Positions 17,937-31,691 of a DNA stretch of 64,000 nt are shown in pieces. The stretch comes from Paracoccus sp. JM45 (GTDB lineage: Bacteria > Pseudomonadota > Alphaproteobacteria > Rhodobacterales > Rhodobacteraceae), in the NCBI RefSeq assembly GCF_003590715.1, contig NZ_QQVY01000001.1:434001-498000 (forward strand). The letters run 5' to 3'. Under the pieces are notes generated by a model. It made no database searches, was not told the origin of the DNA, and was given only the letters and a program-made list of their open reading frames with translations. Numbering within the stretch: the first letter of the stretch is position 1; every line of letters begins with the position of its first letter. A program made the translations under genes and the position numbers.

Positions 17937-19395
17937 CCGCAACGGGGGCGATAACCTCGCCGACCAGCGATTGGGCTGCGGTTGCTGCAGCATCGTCGAT
18001 CCCTAGCATCGTCACAGCGCCCAGCAATAGCGCCGCTGCAGGCACAACCAATGCCGCATATTGAACGGCACCCATGCGGCTGGTCACCGGCTCGACCTCG
18101 TCACCGAAGAACATGTAATAGACAATGCGCAGGTAATAGAACGCACCAATGACCGACGCGATCACACCAATGACCGCAAGCCAGGACAGCCCTGCCCCGA
18201 CAGCAGCCGTCAGCACACCGTATTTGGCAAAGAAGCCAAGGAAGGGCGGCACACCGGCAAGGCTAAACATCAGGAACAGCACGGCAAAGCTTTTCAGCGG
18301 CTCGGTCTGGGCAAAGCGGTTCAGGCTTTGCAGGTCAGTGATGGGCCGTCCATCGCGTTCAAGCGACAGGATAAAGGCAAAGGCACCGACGTTCATCAGC
18401 GCATAGATGGCCATATACAGCAGCATCGCTTGCACGCCGTAAGCCGTGCCCGCCGCCAGACCGACAAGGGCAAAGCCCATATGCGCGATCGAGGAATAGG
18501 CCATCAGACGTTTGATGTTGCGCTGACCGATACCTGCGATTGACCCCAGCAGCATCGAAAGGACCGCAAGAACCGCGATGATCTGGCTCCAATCGGCAAT
18601 CGCATTGCCAAAGGCATCAAACATCAGACGACCGATCAGTGCCATGGCCGCAACCTTGGGGGCGGTGGCAAAGAACGCGGTCACCGGCGAAGGCGACCCT
18701 TCGTAAACGTCGGGCGTCCACATATGGAACGGCACAGCCGAGACCTTGAACGCCAGACCGACCAGCAGGAAGACCAGACCGAACAGCAGACCCATGGGCA
18801 TCACATCCGCATTCACCGCCTGAATGATGCCTGCAAAGCTGGTTGTGCCCGAAAAACCATAAACCAGCGACGCACCATAAAGCAGCAGACCCGAGCTGAG
18901 CGCGCCCAGAACGAAATACTTCAAACCCGCTTCCGAAGATTTGACGCTTTCACGGCGCATTGCCGCGACGACGTAAAGTGCCAGCGATTGCAGCTCCAGC
19001 CCCATATACAGCGACAGCAGGTCACCCGCCGAAACCATCATCATCATGCCGACGGTCGCCAGCACGATCAGGATCGGATATTCGAAACGCATCAACCCGT
19101 GACGGTCCAGATAGTCCGCGCTCATCGCCAGAACGGCGGCGCCGGACAGCAGGATCGTTACCTTTGCAAAACGGGCAAAGGAATCGTCGATGAACATTCC
19201 GAAGAAAGCAGTCTGTTGGGGCCGATCGGCCAGACCGACGTAAAGACCTGCAACCAGCAGGGCCAGTACACTGGCCCATAGGATCGGTTTCGCAATCTGG
19301 TCCTTGCCGAAATAGGCCCCCGCCATCAGCGCTGCCAGCGCATAGATCGCAAGCCAGAGCTCGGGCAGGATGGTCGAAATATCGAGCGCGTTCAT
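17929..19395 (-). CDS. nuoN: NADH-quinone oxidoreductase subunit N
   Basis: This 488-residue antiporter-like membrane subunit of complex I has about 14 transmembrane helices. Conserved charged residues of the proton channel lie in helices around [14 protein letters not shown] (the Glu) and [23 protein letters not shown] (the Lys and the amphipathic segment). ATG 19393-19395 is preceded by GAGGAAAGCAAG, and is 10 bases after nuoM. It is the last structural gene of the nuo operon and overlaps birA. Confidence 0.96.
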   Translation of the reverse strand: MNALDISTILPELWLAIYALAALMAGAYFGKDQIAKPILWASVLALLVAGLYVGLADRPQQTAFFGMFIDDSFARFAKVTILLSGAAVLAMSADYLDRHGLMRFEYPILIVLATVGMMMMVSAGDLLSLYMGLELQSLALYVVAAMRRESVKSSEAGLKYFVLGALSSGLLLYGASLVYGFSGTTSFAGIIQAVNADVMPMGLLFGLVFLLVGLAFKVSAVPFHMWTPDVYEGSPSPVTAFFATAPKVAAMALIGRLMFDAFGNAIADWSQIIAVLAVLSMLLGSIAGIGQRNIKRLMAYSSIAHMGFALVGLAAGTAYGVQAMLLYMAIYALMNVGAFAFILSLERDGRPITDLQSLNRFAQTEPLKSFAVLFLMFSLAGVPPFLGFFAKYGVLTAAVGAGLSWLAVIGVIASVIGAFYYLRIVYYMFFGDEVEPVTSRMGAVQYAALVVPAAALLLGAVTMLGIDDAAATAAQSLVGEVIAPVAGE

Positions 19396-19405
19396 CTTGC
19401 TTTCC

Positions 19406-20959
19406 TCAATGGCTGACGGTGGCCGAAGCCATATCGTCGGTGGCTGCCTCTTCGGGCAGCGCGTCGTTAACATTCACCAGCATCGCCTGGACCGCAGGGC
19501 CCGTGATGTCGGTCACCAGGCGCGGATAAACGCCTAGAATAAGGGTCATGGCGATCAGCGGCACAAAGATCCACTTTTCGCGCGGAGTCATATCGGTGAT
19601 CATCCGCAGGCTTTCCTTGATCAGCGATCCCATGGTCACGCGGCGATAGAGCCACAGCGCATAGGCCGCCGACAGGATCACACCGGTCGCAGCAACAAAG
19701 GCCACCCATGTGTTGGCGTGGAACGCACCCATCAGGGTCAGGAATTCACCCACAAAGCCCGATGTTCCCGGCAGGCCGACGTTGGCCATGGTGAAGAACA
19801 TGAAGACCAGCGCATAAACCGGCATCCGGTTCACCAAGCCGCCATAGGCGTCGATTTCCCGCGTATGCATACGGTCATAGATAACGCCGACGCAAAGGAA
19901 CAGCGCGCCCGAAATAAAGCCGTGCGACAGCATCTGGAAGATCGCGCCATCAACACCTTGTTGATTGGCCGCAAAGATCCCCATCGTCACATAGCCCATG
20001 TGGGCGACCGACGAATAAGCGATCAGCTTCTTCATATCCGACTGAGCCAAGGCAACCAGCGACGTATATACGATGGCAATTGCCGACATCCACATAACCA
20101 TCGGCTGCAGCAGGTGGCTTGCGACGGGGAACATCGGCAGGCTGAAGCGCAGAAAGCCGTAGCCGCCCATTTTCAACAGCACAGCCGCCAGCACGACCGA
20201 ACCTGCCGTTGGCGCCTGAACGTGTGCGTCAGGCAACCATGTGTGGACCGGCCACATCGGCATTTTCACTGCAAAGCTGGCAAAGAAGGCAAGGAACAGC
20301 AGCGTCTGCACACCGCCAACAACCGTAAAGCCCAGCACCCGCGTGGTTTCCGACGGGAAGTCGAATGCCAGCAGCTGCGCGATATCGGTCGTTCCCGCCA
20401 TCCGCGCCATCGCGATCATTGCCACCAGCATCAGCACCGAGCCAATAAAAGTATAGAGGAAGAATTTGAACGCTGCATAGATGCGGTTCTTTCCACCCCA
20501 GATCCCGATAATCAGGAACATCGGGATCAGACCGGCTTCGAAGAACAGATAGAACAGGATCAGGTCCAGCGCGGTAAAAACGCCGATCATCAGCCCTTCC
20601 AGCACCAGGAAGGCGATCATATATTCCTTGATGCGCGTGCTGACCGTCCATGTGGACAGGATGGTCAGCGGCATCAGGAAGGTCGTCAACATCACGAAAA
20701 GGATCGAGATGCCATCCACACCCATCTTGTAACGCAGGCCCATGATCCACGCATGATCTTCCACGAACTGGAAGCCCGTGTCGGCAGGATTGAACCCCGC
20801 CAGCAGGAACAGCGACACAAGGAAGGTTGCGCTGGTGGCAATCAGGGCCAGCCATTTGGCGTTTTTCTGTGCGGCAGCATCATCGCCGCGCAGAAACAGG
20901 GCCAGTATTCCTGCCGCAACAATCGGCAGGAAGGTGATGATTGAAAGAAGGTTCGTCAT
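19406..20959 (-). CDS. nuoM: NADH-quinone oxidoreductase subunit M
   Basis: This 517-residue antiporter-like subunit of the complex I membrane arm carries the conserved Glu of [18 protein letters not shown] and the Lys of [26 protein letters not shown], both needed for proton translocation in this family, and the helix-broken [12 protein letters not shown] segment. The ATG directly follows the nuoL stop (one base apart). Length fits Nqo13. Confidence 0.97.
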   Translation of the reverse strand: MTNLLSIITFLPIVAAGILALFLRGDDAAAQKNAKWLALIATSATFLVSLFLLAGFNPADTGFQFVEDHAWIMGLRYKMGVDGISILFVMLTTFLMPLTILSTWTVSTRIKEYMIAFLVLEGLMIGVFTALDLILFYLFFEAGLIPMFLIIGIWGGKNRIYAAFKFFLYTFIGSVLMLVAMIAMARMAGTTDIAQLLAFDFPSETTRVLGFTVVGGVQTLLFLAFFASFAVKMPMWPVHTWLPDAHVQAPTAGSVVLAAVLLKMGGYGFLRFSLPMFPVASHLLQPMVMWMSAIAIVYTSLVALAQSDMKKLIAYSSVAHMGYVTMGIFAANQQGVDGAIFQMLSHGFISGALFLCVGVIYDRMHTREIDAYGGLVNRMPVYALVFMFFTMANVGLPGTSGFVGEFLTLMGAFHANTWVAFVAATGVILSAAYALWLYRRVTMGSLIKESLRMITDMTPREKWIFVPLIAMTLILGVYPRLVTDITGPAVQAMLVNVNDALPEEAATDDMASATVSH

Positions 20960-20960
20960 G

Positions 20961-23066
20961 TTATTGCGCGCCCCGCAGCATCACCCAGATCAGCAAGCCC
21001 ACAATGCCGATTACCATCGCGAAGGCATAGTGGAACAGATAACCGGACTGAACACGTCCGGCAAAGCGGGTCATCCGAGGGATGATTCCCAAGGCCAACC
21101 CGTTGATGGCACCGTCGATAACGGCTCCGTCGCCAGCCGTCCACAGCTTGGACCCGATCCAGCGCGCCGGACGGACAAAGACGGCATTATAGAGTTCGTC
21201 GAAATACCACTTGTTCAACAGGAACTGGTACAGCCCCGGTTGTTGTGCGGCCAGCTTCGCCGGTGCACCTGGATTGCGGATATACATCAGCCAAGCCAGT
21301 GCGAAACCCGACAGCATCGCGATGAAAGGCGATACCTTCACCCAGGCGGGGACCGAATGGGCCTCGTGCATGACATGGTTATCAGGGTGCATATAGATGG
21401 CCCCCTGCCCCACGGTCGCGGGATCGACAGCGGTGGCATGTTCGCCATCAGCCTCGGCGTGGTCGGCAACTTCGGCGTGGTCGGCAACTTCGGCGTGGCC
21501 TGCCTCAACCTCGTCATGGGTTTCCCCGTGGGCGGCGGCGACTTCGGGCATGCCGAAAAATTTCTGGACGCCCTCGACCTCGAAGAAGCTGTTATACCAC
21601 ACCATCCCCGAGAAGATGGCACCAAGCGCAAGCACACCCAACGGAATGGTCATGACACGAGGGCTTTCATGCGCGTGGTCATGTGTATGATGATCGCCGC
21701 GCGGTTTGCCAAAGAAGGTCATGAACATCAGGCGCCAGCTATAGAAACTGGTGAAGGCCGCGGCGATGACCAGCATCCAGAAGGCATAACCAGACCCTGA
21801 AGCATAGGCGCTTTCGATAACGGCATCTTTGGACAAGAAGCCTGCGAAACCGATATGGGTCAGCGGAATACCGACGCCGGTAATGGCCAGCGTACCGATC
21901 ATCATCGCCCAGAAGGTCAGCGGGATCTTTTTGCGAAGACCGCCATAGTTCCGCATGTCCTGTTCATGATGCATCGCATGGATGACCGAACCGGCACCAA
22001 GGAACAGCATGGCCTTGAAGAAAGCATGCGTCAGCAGGTGGAACATGGCGACCGAATAGACACCGACACCGGCAGCCACGAACATATAGCCCAGCTGCGA
22101 ACAGGTCGAATAGGCGATGACGCGCTTGATGTCGTTCTGGACCAGACCGACAGTCGCTGCAAAAAATGCGGTCGAGGCACCGACGATCACAATGAACGCC
22201 TTGGCATCAGGGGCAAATTCGAACAGCGGTGACATCCGGCAGACAAGGAAAACACCGGCGGTGACCATGGTTGCTGCGTGGATCAGGGCCGACACAGGCG
22301 TCGGACCCTCCATCGCGTCGGGCAGCCATGTGTGCAGGAACAATTGCGCCGATTTGCCCATCGCACCGATGAACAACAGAACCGCCAGCAGGTTCGCGGC
22401 ATTCCATTCGGTCCACAGAAAGCTGATCTGGCTGTCCGCCAGCATCGGCACCTGAGCGAAGACATCATCGAACTGGATCGAACCGGTCATCCACCACAGG
22501 CCAAAGATGCCCAGCAGGAAGCCGAAGTCCCCGACGCGGTTGACGATAAAGGCCTTCATGGCCGCAGCGCCCGCTGATTGTTTTTTGAAATAGAAACCGA
22601 TCAGCAGATAGGACGCAACGCCCACGCCTTCCCATCCGAAGAACATCTGAAGCAGGTTGTCCGAAGTCACCAGCATCAGCATCGCGAAGGTGAAGAAGGA
22701 CAGATAGGCGAAGAAGCGGGCGCGGTAAGGCTCTTCATCGCTGAAGTTTTCGTCGTGGGCCATATAGCCGAAGCTATAAAGATGAACCAAGGCCGAAACA
22801 GAGGTGATCACGATCAGCATGATCGCGGTCAGGCGGTCCAGACGGATGCCCCACTGACTGGTGAAATCGCCCGAAACGATCCAGTCCATGACCGGAAGGT
22901 GCTGTAATTGACCGTCAAAGGTCAGGAACACGATCCAGCTAAGGAAAGCTGCCGCGAACAGGATGCCCGTGGTCAGGATTTGCGCGCCACGCTCGCCGAT
23001 TAGACGCCAGCAAAAGCCAGCGATCAGCGCGCCAAGTAGCGGTGCAAAAAGGATGAATTGCGGCAT
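20961..23066 (-). CDS. nuoL: NADH-quinone oxidoreductase subunit L
   Basis: This 701-residue distal antiporter-like subunit has about 16 helices and the long C-terminal lateral helix. Conserved stretches include [17 protein letters not shown] (Glu), [22 protein letters not shown] (Lys and Asp) and [20 protein letters not shown]. Between the penultimate helices it carries a His/Ala/Asp/Glu-rich loop built from an 18-bp tandem repeat (21455-21498) that encodes HAEVAD units. A further HTHDHAHE patch lies upstream in the protein. Other complex I L subunits have a variable loop here, so function should be intact. Confidence 0.97.
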   Translation of the reverse strand: MPQFILFAPLLGALIAGFCWRLIGERGAQILTTGILFAAAFLSWIVFLTFDGQLQHLPVMDWIVSGDFTSQWGIRLDRLTAIMLIVITSVSALVHLYSFGYMAHDENFSDEEPYRARFFAYLSFFTFAMLMLVTSDNLLQMFFGWEGVGVASYLLIGFYFKKQSAGAAAMKAFIVNRVGDFGFLLGIFGLWWMTGSIQFDDVFAQVPMLADSQISFLWTEWNAANLLAVLLFIGAMGKSAQLFLHTWLPDAMEGPTPVSALIHAATMVTAGVFLVCRMSPLFEFAPDAKAFIVIVGASTAFFAATVGLVQNDIKRVIAYSTCSQLGYMFVAAGVGVYSVAMFHLLTHAFFKAMLFLGAGSVIHAMHHEQDMRNYGGLRKKIPLTFWAMMIGTLAITGVGIPLTHIGFAGFLSKDAVIESAYASGSGYAFWMLVIAAAFTSFYSWRLMFMTFFGKPRGDHHTHDHAHESPRVMTIPLGVLALGAIFSGMVWYNSFFEVEGVQKFFGMPEVAAAHGETHDEVEAGHAEVADHAEVADHAEADGEHATAVDPATVGQGAIYMHPDNHVMHEAHSVPAWVKVSPFIAMLSGFALAWLMYIRNPGAPAKLAAQQPGLYQFLLNKWYFDELYNAVFVRPARWIGSKLWTAGDGAVIDGAINGLALGIIPRMTRFAGRVQSGYLFHYAFAMVIGIVGLLIWVMLRGAQ
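21455..21498. repeat. 18-bp tandem repeat within nuoL
   Basis: The unit CGGCGTGGTCGGCAACTT occurs exactly twice (21455-21472 and 21473-21490), followed by an 8-base partial copy. It encodes the repeated hexapeptide HAEVAD on the minus strand and keeps the reading frame. Confidence 0.9.
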
Positions 23067-23072
23067 GTTCCC

Positions 23073-23447
<375 letters not shown>

Positions 23448-24046
23448 TTACAACCCCTGCCCGGGCTTGACGTCGCGCAGCTGCATCGCTTTGGCAGGAT
23501 CGCGATGCATCTGGTGGATCACGTTCTGACGCTTGATGTCGCGGCGGTGACGCATTGTCAGGGTAATCGCGCCGATCATGGCGACCAGCAGGATCAATCC
23601 CGAAATCTGGAACGGCAGGATATAGCGGTCATACATCACTGTCCCGATCAGATTGGTGTTCATCGGCGCACCGTCGATCGGAACCGCCCGCAGCGTCGCT
23701 GCCTGATCCGAGGACTGCCAGGCACCATAGGCAATCGCCAGCTGTGCCAGAAGGATAATGGCGATCAAGCCGGCCAGCGGCAGGTATCGTGCAAGTTCGC
23801 CTTTCAGTTCGGCGAAATCCACGTCCAGCATCATTACGACGAACAGGAACAGAACCGCGACCGCACCGACATAGACAATGATCAGCAACATGGCGACAAA
23901 TTCGGCGCCCAGCAGAACGAACAGCCCCGACGCCGAAATGAACGACAGGATCAGCCACAGCACCGAATGCACGGGGTTACGCGACAGGACCACCATAAAG
24001 CCTGCGATGCAGACCGTGATGGCAAAGAGGTAAAAGGCAAAAGTCA

Positions 24047-24050
<4 letters not shown>
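23448..24050 (-). CDS. nuoJ: NADH-quinone oxidoreductase subunit J
   Basis: This 200-residue, five-helix membrane subunit has the third-helix [25 protein letters not shown] segment, which forms the pi-bulge coupling element of complex I. The C-terminal tail is polar and cytoplasmic. Its ATG overlaps the stop of the preceding CMD-like gene (ATGA), indicating translational coupling. Confidence 0.96.
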
Positions 24051-25133
<1,083 letters not shown>

Positions 25134-25138
25134 ATCGA

Positions 25139-26170
25139 TCACATCCCTGCCCAACGGGCCCAAAAACCGCCAAGAACCTCGAACCGTGCAAGGAATGCAA
25201 CGATCACGACCCAACCCAGCGACAGCGGCAGGAAGACTTTCCAACCGATCCGCATCAACTGGTCATAGCGATAGCGCGGGACGATGGCCTTCACCATGGC
25301 GAACATGAAGAACCAGCCAACCATCTTGATGAACATCCACAGCGCACCGTCCGGAATGCCGGGGATGGGCGACAGCCAGCCACCAAAGAACAGCAGGCTG
25401 ATCAGTGCACACATCAGCCACATGGCGATATATTCACCAGCCATGAACAGCAGATAGGGCGTCGAGGAATATTCGGTCATGAAGCCCGCAACCAGTTCGG
25501 ATTCCGCTTCGGGAAGGTCGAAAGGCGGGCGGTTCGTTTCGGCCAGTGCCGAGATAAAGAACAACACCAGCATCGGGAAGTGCGGCAACCAGTACCACGA
25601 CAGCAGACCCGCGCCACTTTGCGCCTCGACGATAACGGAAAGGTTCATCGAACCGGTCGAGATGATCACACCGATGATGATTAGACCGATACTGACCTCA
25701 TAGGAAATCATCTGCGCCGCAGAACGCAGCGACCCGAGGAACGGGAATTTCGAGTTCGAGGCCCAGCCACCCATAATCACGCCATACACCTCGAGCGAGG
25801 AGACCGCGAAGATGAACAGGATGCCGACATTAATGTCGGCCATCACCCAGCCGGGTGCAAAAGGGATCGCCACGAAGGCCAGCAAAGCCAGCATCATCGA
25901 CAGGAACGGGGCCAGGAAGAACACGAATTTATCCGAGCCCGCCGGAATGACGATTTCCTTGACGACGAATTTCAGTGCGTCCGCAAAGGTCTGCAGGATG
26001 CCCCAGGGTCCGACGACGTTCGGGCCGCGGCGCATCTGCACAGCAGCCCAGATTTTACGGTCGCCATAGACCATATAGACCAGCGACAGCATCACAAAGG
26101 CGATAACCGCCACACCCTGAGCCAGCAAAATAATCGCGATACCCCAGGAAGATGCCCAAAAATCAGCCAT
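25139..26170 (-). CDS. nuoH: NADH-quinone oxidoreductase subunit H
   Basis: This 343-residue, eight-helix membrane subunit forms the quinone chamber with NuoB and NuoD. Conserved blocks are the [14 protein letters not shown] loop, [23 protein letters not shown] and [23 protein letters not shown] with the functionally important Arg and Glu cluster. ATG 26168-26170 (MADFWASS) is preferred over a more upstream start that would run into the lipoprotein gene. Confidence 0.97.
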   Translation of the reverse strand: MADFWASSWGIAIILLAQGVAVIAFVMLSLVYMVYGDRKIWAAVQMRRGPNVVGPWGILQTFADALKFVVKEIVIPAGSDKFVFFLAPFLSMMLALLAFVAIPFAPGWVMADINVGILFIFAVSSLEVYGVIMGGWASNSKFPFLGSLRSAAQMISYEVSIGLIIIGVIISTGSMNLSVIVEAQSGAGLLSWYWLPHFPMLVLFFISALAETNRPPFDLPEAESELVAGFMTEYSSTPYLLFMAGEYIAMWLMCALISLLFFGGWLSPIPGIPDGALWMFIKMVGWFFMFAMVKAIVPRYRYDQLMRIGWKVFLPLSLGWVVIVAFLARFEVLGGFWARWAGM

Positions 26171-26187
26171 GATGCCTGTCCTCTTCC

Positions 26188-26964
26188 TTATGCCGCGGGA
26201 ATGCCGCGCGCCTTGCATTCCTGCAAGGTCTCTTCAGTTTCCATGACCCGCAGCCCCAACGGCTTGTCCTGCGACAAGATGAAGGCGGATCCAATCAGTA
26301 ATTTGCCATTCCGTTCAGCCTGTAGGGTCCGGATATGACGCCCGTACGGGGTGCCATTGTCTTTTGCCCAGCCGGCAAGCGCGCAGGTGGCATACGAAAA
26401 GGCGATATCGGCGTCCACCCCTTCGCGAAGATTTGCCGTCACTTCGACCAGATCGGATTGCCGACCGCTGTTGAACGGCTCGACTTTGGCAGCAATGAAG
26501 GATTGCGGGTCGATGATCTGACCGGACCGAAGGGTCGGCAAAGCAGGTCCGCGACGGGCTGCAAAAGCCTCCAGCGCTTTTTCCTGTGCGGTTTTTTCCT
26601 TGGGCAAGCTTGCTGCCACCAGACCGCCGAAATCCAGATCCAGATTCGCGTTTAACGCCGCAAGATCATTTTCGCTGATCGTAAAGGCGTCCTGTCCTTC
26701 CGGACTGTCCAGATCCATCGTCGTGACGCTGCCGTCTTCTTCCAGAATCAGAATCTCGCCCGATTTGGTTGAAATACGCGCCGACGACAAGGTCGACGAT
26801 CCGGCTTTGCGACCGGGGGCTGCAACGCGCGTGCTGATCTGTTCGGGTTTGGCCTTGGGCCGCCCGTCGGATGTGTCTTGTGTCCCGATAAAGCAGCCGC
26901 TTAGCAGGGTCAGCGCAGCAAGTACTGCGCCGCCAAGACAAGTGGATCTGGGGATTATCCGCAT
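26188..26964 (-). CDS. Putative lipoprotein of the nuo operon
   Basis: This 258-residue protein has a basic N-terminus, a hydrophobic stretch and the lipobox LLSG-Cys at about residues 20-24, predicting lipidation and export. The mature part has an Ala/Lys-rich linker, then a C-terminal domain ([34 protein letters not shown] ... begin about residue 165) with a Cys pair. GGAG lies eight bases before ATG 26964; another ATG at 26982 overlaps nuoG. The position between nuoG and nuoH matches URF4 of Paracoccus. The function is not known; a periplasmic or outer-membrane protein inside a respiratory operon is unusual. Confidence 0.75.
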   Translation of the reverse strand: MRIIPRSTCLGGAVLAALTLLSGCFIGTQDTSDGRPKAKPEQISTRVAAPGRKAGSSTLSSARISTKSGEILILEEDGSVTTMDLDSPEGQDAFTISENDLAALNANLDLDFGGLVAASLPKEKTAQEKALEAFAARRGPALPTLRSGQIIDPQSFIAAKVEPFNSGRQSDLVEVTANLREGVDADIAFSYATCALAGWAKDNGTPYGRHIRTLQAERNGKLLIGSAFILSQDKPLGLRVMETEETLQECKARGIPAA

Positions 26965-26968
26965 AGGC

Positions 26969-28981
26969 CTACTCCGCTGCATGGGCGGGCGCCAAACGCG
27001 CCGCCGCCATGCGCGACAATTCCCCCATCAGTGGCGAACAGCGCGCGATCGGGTTGGTCAGATAGAAATCCTTGACCGGATTGACGAAGCTTGCGCGGCC
27101 CAGATCCTTTCGGGGCAAGGGCTGCCAATCGCTTTCGACGACCTGACCGACCTGCGCCAGATGCGGCGCAACCTCGACCATTTTGCGGCGCAGCTGCGCG
27201 ATGCTGTCCCAAGGCAGGGTCTGGCCAAGTTCGGCAGACAGGGCCCGAAGGATCGCCCAGTTTTCCTTGGCCTCTCCCGGTGCGAAATTCGCGCGCATGG
27301 CCAGTTGGGGGCGACCTTCGGTATTGACGAACAGGCCCATTTCCTCGGTATAGCAGGCAGCAGGCAGGATGATGTCGGCGCGATGTGCGCCGCGATCACC
27401 ATGGCTGCCCTGATAGATGACCGTGGCACCGGCGGCGATTTCCACCTCATCCGCGCCAAGGTTGAAGATGACCTGCGCACCGTCGATGGCCGCATCCAGA
27501 CCACCTTGGGTCACCGCACCAATATCCATCGCACCCACACGGGCCGCGGCAGTGTGCAGGACCAGCACGCGGGCATTTGTCACCTCGGCCAATGCCATGA
27601 CAGTGGCCAGAACACCCTCGCCATCAGCCTCGCGCAGGGCGCCCTGCCCCACGATGATGACGCCGGGTTCTTCGGCGGCGGTCGCATCGTCCAACAGCTT
27701 GGACAGCGCCGCACGATCCGTGCCGGCATGGGTGTAATCAAAGGTCAGATCGACCGCTTCACCGACCAGCGTGACATCCGCGCCACGCACCCAGTTTTTG
27801 CGGATGCGCGAATTCAGCACCGGCGCTTCTTCGCGCGGGTTCGTCCCGACCAGCAGGATCGAGGAGGCGCTGTCCAGATCGGCAATCGTCGCATTCCCGA
27901 CATAACCTGAACGGTTGCCAGCAGGCAGTTTCGCGCCATCGGTGCGGCATTCGACATTGCCGCCCAGACCCTCGATCAGGGTTTTCAGGCTGTATGCCGC
28001 CTCGACCGAGGTCAGATCGCCAACCAGACCCGCAACTTTCTTGCCGGTCATCGCGCGGGCGGTGGCTGCCAGTGCCTCGGGCCAGGTGGCCGCGCGCAGC
28101 TTGCCGTTTTCACGGATATAGGGCTTATCCAGACGCTGGCGACGCAGACCGTCCCAGACAAAGCGCGTCTTGTCGCTGATCCATTCCTCGTTCACGTCGT
28201 CATTGTTACGCGGCAGAATACGCATAACTTCGCGGCCCTTGGTATCAACACGGATCGCGCTGCCAAGTGCGTCCATGACGTCGATCGTCTCGGTCTTGGT
28301 CAGTTCCCAAGGGCGGGCTGTAAAGGCATAGGGTTTGCTGACCAGCGCACCGACGGGGCACAGATCGATGATATTGCCCTGCATGTTCGAGGCCAGCGTT
28401 TCGTTCAGATAGCTTGTGATCTCGCTGTCTTCGCCGCGACCGGTCTGGCCCATCTGGGTAATACCCGCGACTTCGCTGGTAAAGCGCACGCAACGGGTGC
28501 AGCTGATGCACCGCGTCATATGGGTTTCGACCAGCGGGCCAAGGTTCAGTTCCTCGGATGCACGCTTGGGTTCGCGATAACGGCTGAAATCGACGCCATA
28601 GGCCATGGCCTGATCCTGAAGGTCGCATTCGCCACCTTGGTCACAAATCGGGCAATCCAGCGGGTGGTTAATCAGCAGGAATTCCATCACGCCCTCGCGG
28701 GCCTTCTTGACCATCGGGCTGTTGGTGCGGATTTCCGACGGGGCACCTTCCGGCCCCGGCCGCAGATCCTTGACCTGCATGGCGCAGCTTGCGGCGGGCT
28801 TGGGTGGGCCGCCAACGACTTCCACCAGACACATGCGGCAATTGCCGGCAATCGACAAACGCTCGTGATAGCAGAAGCGCGGGATCTCGATTCCGGCCTG
28901 CTCGCAGGCCTGGATCAGGGTCATGTTCGGATCGACATCGATTTCGTTGCCATCGATCTTGATTGTCCGCAAGTCGGCCAT
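26969..28981 (-). CDS. nuoG: NADH-quinone oxidoreductase subunit G
   Basis: This 670-residue peripheral subunit carries clusters N1b, N4 and N5. The ferredoxin-like N-terminus shows [15 protein letters not shown] for the [2Fe-2S] site. His-ligated N5 is visible as [18 protein letters not shown], and N4 as [13 protein letters not shown] with the later Cys in DLCPVGAL. A molybdopterin-oxidoreductase-like C-terminal domain follows without cofactor ligands. It lacks the N7-binding Cys motif typical of E. coli NuoG, as other alphaproteobacterial versions do. Start [11 protein letters not shown] is chosen at 28981. Confidence 0.96.
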   Translation of the reverse strand: MADLRTIKIDGNEIDVDPNMTLIQACEQAGIEIPRFCYHERLSIAGNCRMCLVEVVGGPPKPAASCAMQVKDLRPGPEGAPSEIRTNSPMVKKAREGVMEFLLINHPLDCPICDQGGECDLQDQAMAYGVDFSRYREPKRASEELNLGPLVETHMTRCISCTRCVRFTSEVAGITQMGQTGRGEDSEITSYLNETLASNMQGNIIDLCPVGALVSKPYAFTARPWELTKTETIDVMDALGSAIRVDTKGREVMRILPRNNDDVNEEWISDKTRFVWDGLRRQRLDKPYIRENGKLRAATWPEALAATARAMTGKKVAGLVGDLTSVEAAYSLKTLIEGLGGNVECRTDGAKLPAGNRSGYVGNATIADLDSASSILLVGTNPREEAPVLNSRIRKNWVRGADVTLVGEAVDLTFDYTHAGTDRAALSKLLDDATAAEEPGVIIVGQGALREADGEGVLATVMALAEVTNARVLVLHTAAARVGAMDIGAVTQGGLDAAIDGAQVIFNLGADEVEIAAGATVIYQGSHGDRGAHRADIILPAACYTEEMGLFVNTEGRPQLAMRANFAPGEAKENWAILRALSAELGQTLPWDSIAQLRRKMVEVAPHLAQVGQVVESDWQPLPRKDLGRASFVNPVKDFYLTNPIARCSPLMGELSRMAAARLAPAHAAE

Positions 28982-28991
28982 GATTTCTTCC

Positions 28992-29399
28992 TTACCTGGC
29001 ACTCAGCAGCGATCCTGCGACCGTCTGCCGTGCGATTTCGTCCCGCCCGAGGCGGCAAAATGTATCCGGCTGTCCATTGACCACGCCGTTTTCAACCATA
29101 TAGCGGTCAGCCGCAGCATAGATGCGCTTGCGGTCGTCCTTGCTGTCCAGAAACGCATCGATCTGGCTGTCGCTGTAACCCTTGTCCAAGGCATAGCGCT
29201 TAAGCGCGCGGGCTTCGGAAAAGGCGCGGACCAGACGCGCGCTGATTGTCGGGCAGCCACGACGCAGCATATCCGCCACGCGCGCCTGCACCAAGCGGTC
29301 GTTGACATAGGCTTCCTGCGACAGCGGTTCCAACGCGGCGGCAGGGCCAGAAATCAAAGAGGCTGAAATGGCCAGGGCGGCCATGATCGAACGGGTCAT
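28992..29399 (-). CDS. Exported small protein of the nuo operon (DUF5333-like)
   Basis: This 135-residue protein has a classical signal peptide ([22 protein letters not shown], cleavage likely after AAA near residue 23). The mature domain contains two cysteines ([12 protein letters not shown] and [12 protein letters not shown]) that could form a disulfide in the periplasm. It sits between nuoF and nuoG, the slot of URF3 in Paracoccus, 11 bases before nuoG. I believe it is the family catalogued as DUF5333 but cannot verify that here. The function is unknown. Confidence 0.72.
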   Translation of the reverse strand: MTRSIMAALAISASLISGPAAALEPLSQEAYVNDRLVQARVADMLRRGCPTISARLVRAFSEARALKRYALDKGYSDSQIDAFLDSKDDRKRIYAAADRYMVENGVVNGQPDTFCRLGRDEIARQTVAGSLLSAR

Positions 29400-29506
29400 A
29401 TAACGGTCCTTATGATGAAGATGTGTCCCCACATAATCATCGCCGGCGCGGATGGTTCGAAACGAACCCGTGTTCCGCGCGTGAGCGTTATGATGACCCG
29501 ACCAGA

Positions 29507-30829
<1,323 letters not shown>

Positions 30830-31042
30830 TCACACATTCCTGCGCCGCCAGATACGCCAGGTCACAATCAGCGACCAGACAAAAGCGCCGATGGCGGCAA
30901 GGTCGGCCAGATAAGCCCACTTTCCCGCCCACTCGTATTGTTGACCAAGCGCCTGAATGGCGAGCCAGACCAGCATTGCGACCGCAATCACGATCGCCAC
31001 CTGCCGCATCTGCTTGGCATCCTTATCCGCAGGCGCTGCCAT
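30830..31042 (-). CDS. Small two-helix membrane protein of the nuo operon (DUF5337-like)
   Basis: This 70-residue protein has two predicted transmembrane helices (VAIVIAVAMLVWLAIQAL and YLADLAAIGAFVWSLIVTWRIW), a Lys/Asp-rich N-terminus and an Arg-rich C-terminus. The start at 31040-31042 overlaps the stop of the upstream HhH gene (ATGA). It occupies the URF2 slot of the Paracoccus operon. I think it is the family known as DUF5337 but cannot confirm. The function is unknown. Confidence 0.72.
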   Translation of the reverse strand: MAAPADKDAKQMRQVAIVIAVAMLVWLAIQALGQQYEWAGKWAYLADLAAIGAFVWSLIVTWRIWRRRNV

Positions 31043-31638
31043 CAGGCCGTGCCCTTGGTATTTCTTGCCAATTCCTTGGCCTGTCCGACCCAATCATCGC
31101 CACGGATGCGTGCAGCACCGCGACCGATCTGGTTCGACAGTTCGTCGATCCTGGCGTCGTCCAAGGCGGCAATCTGTTCGAAACGGGTGATACCCGCGTC
31201 GTTCAATGCACCTTCGATCTTGACGCCCACGCCTTTGATGGCGCGAAGGTTGTCAGGTTCCGCCTGCGCCTCGGGTTCGGGGGGCAGGCGGTCATAGATG
31301 TTGCGCCCTTCGGCCATCCCTTCACGCGGGGTGTCCAGCTGGGCGTCGCCCGCAGGTCCGATGTCTTCGGATACGACAGCGGCAACTTCTGGGTCGCCAA
31401 GCGCTTCGGCCATCGGGGCCGCCCCCGGCAAAGCAGTCGGCACCGCCGGTGCCCAATCTGAACCATCCATTGCCATCGTCCCACTCTCGACAAGCCCGAA
31501 GATGATCGCGCCTAGAAGCGCGCCCATCACAAGTCCCATGACTACCGCGCCAAGCCAGCCGGTCGAGCCAAAGAATCCAAGCGCAACTGTTACAAGAACG
31601 AATGTTCCCAACGCGGTCATGCGGCTAGAGCTTTGCAT
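31042..31638 (-). CDS. Membrane-anchored helix-hairpin-helix protein of the nuo operon
   Basis: This 198-residue protein begins with two close hydrophobic helices (residues about 8-50), then an acidic, Ala/Pro-rich linker. The C-terminal domain (about 130-195) has an HhH-type fold signature, DNLRAIKGVGVKIEGALNDAG followed by ITRFEQIAALDDARI. Such C-terminal domains are annotated as flap-endonuclease-like or L21/complex I-related. No nuclease active site is seen. It lies between nuoE and the small membrane ORF, the URF1 slot in Paracoccus. An HhH fold that normally grips nucleic acid, tethered to the membrane in a respiratory operon, more likely serves protein contact here. Confidence 0.75.
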   Translation of the reverse strand: MQSSSRMTALGTFVLVTVALGFFGSTGWLGAVVMGLVMGALLGAIIFGLVESGTMAMDGSDWAPAVPTALPGAAPMAEALGDPEVAAVVSEDIGPAGDAQLDTPREGMAEGRNIYDRLPPEPEAQAEPDNLRAIKGVGVKIEGALNDAGITRFEQIAALDDARIDELSNQIGRGAARIRGDDWVGQAKELARNTKGTA

Positions 31639-31691
31639 CGTGACTGGTATCCCTTTGCTGTATCCCTTGGACCAGAGGCCCCTATTGTCGA

